From positions 37,068 to 101,067 of the forward strand of contig JASLGM010000045.1 in assembly GCA_030150045.1 (NCBI GenBank): a DNA stretch of 64,000 nucleotides, read 5' to 3'. Every line of letters starts with the position of its first letter. The stretch's first letter is position 1. Positions 61,035 through 64,000 of this stretch are shown piece by piece. This DNA comes from Taishania sp. (GTDB taxonomy: Bacteria > Bacteroidota > Bacteroidia > Flavobacteriales_D > Crocinitomicaceae). The translations under genes and the position numbers were made by a program. A model generated the notes under the pieces. That model saw only the letters and a list, made by a program, of their open reading frames with translations. It ran no database searches and was not told the origin of the DNA.

Positions 61035-61874
61035 TTACAAAAAATCCAAAGGACTTGGTGTTGTTTTCTTGTCTACATCCGTCACGTGTGTGTAGATCAT
61101 GGTCGTCTTTATGTTGTTGTGTCCCAATAATTCTTGGACAATTCGGACATCAATTCCACGTTTGATGAGGTGTGTGGCATAAGAATGTCGGAGCGTGTGG
61201 ACACTACCATTCGAGTTTATTTTCGCCTTTTTCACTGCGTTTTTTAGAATCAGTTGCACGCTTCTTTCACTGTATTGATCACCATGTAAGCCTTCGAAAA
61301 GGTATAATTTGGGTTTGTATTCTAAATAGTATTCCCTTAAAAGCTCCAACAGCTTTTCAGATAAGGAAACCACTCGATCTTTATTGCCCTTACTTTGTGT
61401 TATTATTAGGATGTCACTATCCGATTTGACGTCAGAAATCTTTAAATTTAGTAGTTCGCTTAGTCTTAATCCACAGCTATAAATAGTTGTAAGAATGGCT
61501 TTGTGTTTTAGATTTTCGGTTGCATTTAGGATGCGTTTGACCTCTTCTTGCGAGAAAAAATTCGGGAGTTTTTTAGTGCTCCTTTTTGGATAGAGATAAT
61601 CGAGTTCAATCTTTTGATCAATTACCAGTTCAAATAATTTTTTCACTGTTCCAACAAGTGATCTTTGATAGGACATACTGATGTTATCTTTGGACACTTT
61701 TTCGTTAATAAAAGCTTCAATTTCGACAATAGGGATTTCCTCTAAGTTGTCATATTGATTCATGTGATCCAAAAAAATAATTGCATAGGAGCGATAGGAC
61801 CTAATGGTATTATTGGCATATCTTTGCATTTGCAATCTATTTAAGAATAGGGTTATTATTTCTTCGCTATTCAT
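61035..61874 (-). CDS. Tyrosine recombinase (XerC/XerD-like integrase)
   Basis: A 279-residue site-specific recombinase with SAM-like N-terminal core-binding domain (about 1-90) and catalytic domain. The active-site set is complete: R137 (SCGLRLSE), K162 (SKGNKDR), H226 and R229 (HTLRHSYATH), H252 (LLGHNN) and Y261 (MIYTH). The C-terminal PSPLDFL tail is as in integron-like and other Bacteroidota integrases, but the extra helix of classical IntI is not seen. Not close to host XerC/D in gene context; likely mobilises the A/T-rich cassettes next to it. Confidence 0.9.
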   Translation of the reverse strand: MNSEEIITLFLNRLQMQRYANNTIRSYRSYAIIFLDHMNQYDNLEEIPIVEIEAFINEKVSKDNISMSYQRSLVGTVKKLFELVIDQKIELDYLYPKRSTKKLPNFFSQEEVKRILNATENLKHKAILTTIYSCGLRLSELLNLKISDVKSDSDILIITQSKGNKDRVVSLSEKLLELLREYYLEYKPKLYLFEGLHGDQYSERSVQLILKNAVKKAKINSNGSVHTLRHSYATHLIKRGIDVRIVQELLGHNNIKTTMIYTHVTDVDKKTTPSPLDFL

Positions 61875-62025
61875 CTCTTCTTCATTTAGCGTTTATAATG
61901 AATAGCTGCGCTATCCTATTTTCTTTTTCATGTATCTATCTAATTTACAATTTTTTTTTATCTTTATCAAACTTTTATTACGAAATACGGACATAGGTTT
62001 TTTTTTGCGCAACTCCCGTCTTTTT

Positions 62026-62048
62026 TAACTTCGTAAAAAAGGAAGTTA
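62026..62048. repeat. Short inverted repeat upstream of the recombinase gene
   Basis: TAACTTC (62026-62032) and GAAGTTA (62042-62048) are perfect 7-bp inverted arms around a 9-bp spacer, within the 228-bp space upstream of the recombinase. The design recalls a tyrosine-recombinase core site, though arms are short; a transcription hairpin is the alternative. Confidence 0.4.
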
Positions 62049-62084
62049 TCTACAATATTATTTTTTTTCTGCCAACGCTTCTTT

Positions 62085-62102
62085 TTACCGCTAAGGCGGT
62101 AA
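62085..62102 (-). other. Hairpin abutting the methyltransferase stop
   Basis: TTACCGC / GCGGTAA (62085-62091, 62096-62102) with a 4-nt loop starts immediately after the stop codon on the minus strand. It lacks a T-run on either strand and is followed by AAGCGTTGGCAG, the same GCGTTGGC as in the cassette-like site at 63017. Confidence 0.5.
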
Positions 62103-62999
62103 TTAGTCAAATAACGTTCCTTGTCTATCTGGTAGATTGTCAATTCTTTCTTTTCCTGCTTCAAAATATTCTTTGTCGATTTCACAGGCTATTCCTTGCA
62201 TTCCCATATTGAAAACAGCTTCCATTGTACTGAAACTACCTCCAAAAAAATCTGCGACAACAATGTCTTTAGGTTCTTTGTCTTTTGGAATAACTAAAGC
62301 TAAAAGTCGCTCTAAAAGACGCACAGGCTTTTCGGTAGGATGAATAGTACCATAATGCACCCCTGTTACCTCTATAATTGACTGTTCTGTAACACCTTCT
62401 TCTAAACTTGCAGCAAACTGAACTGTTCTATTAATATGCTTTGCAGATGATTTAGACCTCGTAACGCCCCAACCTGGGACATTATCCTCGTACTTCTTGT
62501 ATCCTTCTTCATAGTATTGCTTTAGTAGCTCGAATGTCTTACGATTTCCAAATGTTGTTTTAATCCTATTGATTGTTTCAAGAATTTTTTTAGGCTCATG
62601 AGAATATTTTTCAATAAAATCGACCTTGACTCTATTAATAGAACCTTTGCCTTTACTGAAAATCGCTATTGTTTCATGCTTACGAGCTACAGAAGTAGCG
62701 AATGACGATAATCTTCTTTTATTCCACACAATTTCTTCTTTAAACGTAAATCCAAAATCTGACAAAATCGTATTCCAACGATAAAAAGAAGTACCACGTC
62801 CAAACATTACGATAAAACCGTTTTTTGTTAAAACTCTTCTACATTCAGAAAAAAACAATTGTTCGTCAAACGGACGTTCTAATTTTTGATTTTTAAGGTA
62901 TAAATACGGAGGATCAATGCAAATAACATCAATACTTTCATCTGAAATTATTTTCATAACATCCAAGTTATCTTCGTTAAATAATTTTATATTTTTCAT
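62103..62999 (-). CDS. Orphan DNA methyltransferase (beta-class, N4-cytosine or N6-adenine)
   Basis: A 298-residue MTase with the motif order IV then I: catalytic DPPY (residues 29-32), a variable target-recognition region, HPTEKP (220-225) and SAM-binding ADFFGGSFST (249-258). This order defines the beta group, acting on exocyclic N4-C or N6-A. No restriction enzyme gene is in the window, so it is an orphan, as in phage or cassette-borne MTases. It is more A/T-rich than the upstream core genes and bounded by cassette-like sites. Confidence 0.88.
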   Translation of the reverse strand: MKNIKLFNEDNLDVMKIISDESIDVICIDPPYLYLKNQKLERPFDEQLFFSECRRVLTKNGFIVMFGRGTSFYRWNTILSDFGFTFKEEIVWNKRRLSSFATSVARKHETIAIFSKGKGSINRVKVDFIEKYSHEPKKILETINRIKTTFGNRKTFELLKQYYEEGYKKYEDNVPGWGVTRSKSSAKHINRTVQFAASLEEGVTEQSIIEVTGVHYGTIHPTEKPVRLLERLLALVIPKDKEPKDIVVADFFGGSFSTMEAVFNMGMQGIACEIDKEYFEAGKERIDNLPDRQGTLFD

Positions 63000-63016
63000 T
63001 TTCTAATAATTAATTT

Positions 63017-63101
63017 GCCAACGCTCAAAAAAAATAATACTGTTCGATAACATGTGTTTTGCGCTATTAAAACGAGCGCAAAGCACCTTAACGTTATAGG
63101 C
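63017..63101. repeat. Cassette-boundary-like imperfect palindrome (attC-like)
   Basis: Bounded by GCCAACGC (63017-63024) and GTTATAGGC (63093-63101); read on the other strand, GCCTATAAC...GCGTTGGC, an inverted R''/R'-like pair. A hairpin TTTGCGCT / AGCGCAAA (63058-63065, 63075-63082), with CAC/GTG outside, sits between as a variable terminal structure. It separates the divergent methyltransferase and DUF4184 genes. Confidence 0.5.
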
Positions 63102-63136
63102 AATTTTAGGAAGACCGTACAAATATTAAAAAGACA

Positions 63137-63871
63137 ATGCCATTTACTTTTTCTCATCCTGCGCTTATTTTACCGCTTAAATATTTTCCAAATAAATGGT
63201 TTTCACTTACTGGACTTGTAATTGGAAGTTTAACGCCTGATTTTGAGTATTTTTTAAGAATGAGAATTAAAAGTATTTATAGTCATACACTTGAAGGTAT
63301 ATTTTGGTTTGATTTACCATTAGGTATTTTTCTAGCTTTTATATTTCACAATGTTGTCCGTAATAGTTTATTCTCTAATCTTCCGACATTTTTACAATCT
63401 AGATTCTTAAAATTTACTCATTATAATTGGAATGAATATTTCAAAAAGAATTGGTTCGTAGTAATAATTTCAATTCTTATTGGTACATTTTCGCACTTAT
63501 TTTGGGATAGTTTTACTCACGACGATGGATATTTTGTAACTCAATTACCTATTTTACAAAACTCAATCAGTTTTTATAATATACAAATACCAATTTTAAA
63601 AATATTACAACATTCTTCAACTTTAATTGGTGCGCTTATAATTGCGTTTACAATTTATAAACTACCAACTGAAGAAATCGTAAAGAAAAAAATTAATATA
63701 AAATATTGGATAGTTTTGACGTTTATTACTTTTTCAATCATTGCTATAAGACTTTTAAACGGTCTTGATTTAAAACAATATGGAAATGTAATTGTGACAA
63801 CTATTTCGGCTACACTTATTTCATTAATAATAACACCAATAATTACGTCTAAAAATAAAAACTGCCTATAA
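63137..63871 (+). CDS. DUF4184 family membrane protein
   Basis: A 244-residue protein with about six membrane segments and the DUF4184 opening MPFTFSHPALILPL, TPDFEYFLRM and an HLFWDSFTHDDGYF block with conserved His/Asp that suggests a metal site like those of YdjM-type hydrolases. It is strongly A/T-rich. DUF4184 genes often occur as mobile cassettes. Its stop codon lies within GCCTATAATAAC, the same boundary motif as GTTATAGGC upstream of its start, as in a recombination cassette. Confidence 0.85.
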   Translation: MPFTFSHPALILPLKYFPNKWFSLTGLVIGSLTPDFEYFLRMRIKSIYSHTLEGIFWFDLPLGIFLAFIFHNVVRNSLFSNLPTFLQSRFLKFTHYNWNEYFKKNWFVVIISILIGTFSHLFWDSFTHDDGYFVTQLPILQNSISFYNIQIPILKILQHSSTLIGALIIAFTIYKLPTEEIVKKKINIKYWIVLTFITFSIIAIRLLNGLDLKQYGNVIVTTISATLISLIITPIITSKNKNCL

Positions 63872-64000
63872 TAACTAAGCTTTCGTCTTGACCGGAGGAC
63901 AAGAGATGAAAGCCCGTTGAACGGAACCGGTTAAATAGCATAAAATATTATGGAGTTATCGAAGAGTAGCATTAAGATATCAGAGCAGTAATTTTAGAAT
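63872..64000 (+). other. Structured tail at window end
   Basis: After GCCTATAATAAC come GCTTTC-g-TCTTG (63879-63890) pairing with CAAGA...GAAAGC (63900-63913), then CCGTTGAACGG and the palindrome AACCGGTT. It looks like compact structured RNA or a recombination site. A 14-codon ORF starting MELSKSSIKISEQ is too short to support. The window ends before it can be identified. Confidence 0.4.

Noticed and set aside
62026..62048. loxP-like site
   Set aside because: Shares only ATAACTTC-like arms with loxP; arms are 7 bp and spacer 9 bp, so kept only as a generic inverted repeat.
61967..62185. 72-codon minus-strand frame overlapping the methyltransferase 3' end
   Set aside because: It runs across the cassette-like border, has a Lys-rich low-complexity product and overlaps a firm gene.

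Overview
This window looks like chromosome of a low-G+C member of the Bacteroidota, most likely Flavobacteriales and possibly a Fluviicola/Crocinitomicaceae relative. The evidence is four secreted proteins with type IX secretion (T9SS) C-terminal sorting domains, a fused ResB/ResC-type CcsBA, TAnnTTTG promoter elements (some with TTTG about 20 bp upstream), and many Bacteroidota-type lipoproteins and DUF proteins. The species placement is inference. I saw no rRNA, tRNA, CRISPR array or complete insertion sequence.

Layout. 0-11.4 kb is housekeeping: the lon 3' end, a cold-shock/ABM/SAM-hydrolase cluster on the minus strand, then phoH-purC, ccsBA, and arginase-argS on the plus strand. 11.9-18.8 kb (minus) holds a large T9SS adhesin-like protein, a TlpA-like thioredoxin protein, a two-gene ABC exporter and a pentapeptide-repeat protein. 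19-25 kb has another T9SS protein, a trimethylamine monooxygenase (tmm), a lipoprotein, a divergent Rrf2 regulator/1-Cys peroxiredoxin pair and marC. 25-29.3 kb (minus) is a run of membrane and secreted proteins with an EamA transporter and an SDR-like protein. 29.6-41.2 kb carries a ClC channel, a RadD-like helicase, an ABC-F factor (EttA), HutD, DUF4112, pepD, DUF3820 and mnmA. 41.7-50.7 kb has class II ribonucleotide reductase, a hydrolase, a DUF1573 lipoprotein, an S41 protease, an NlpC/P60 hydrolase, and a CLC-F fluoride antiporter preceded by a clear fluoride riboswitch. 50.8-60.5 kb has a 1013-residue lectin/PKD T9SS protein next to a TPR-HTH regulator, then an iron ADH, cardiolipin synthase and another T9SS protein. 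61-64 kb is an A/T-rich accessory segment: a tyrosine recombinase, an orphan DNA methyltransferase and a DUF4184 membrane protein, separated by short inverted-repeat boundaries that resemble cassette recombination sites.

The most unusual signal is repetitive, non-coding DNA. One family (called F1 here) has eight copies of about 145 bp in both orientations. Each copy folds end to end into a long imperfect hairpin: termini and a CTTCC-nn-TGGTCGC core are conserved, while the arms differ between copies yet still pair. A second family (F2, six copies of about 70-130 bp) starts GCGTTAGGGATAG, carries one or two hairpins and often ends GCCCAAA; four of its six copies lie within 100 bp of an F1 copy. 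Together they fill most long intergenic gaps.
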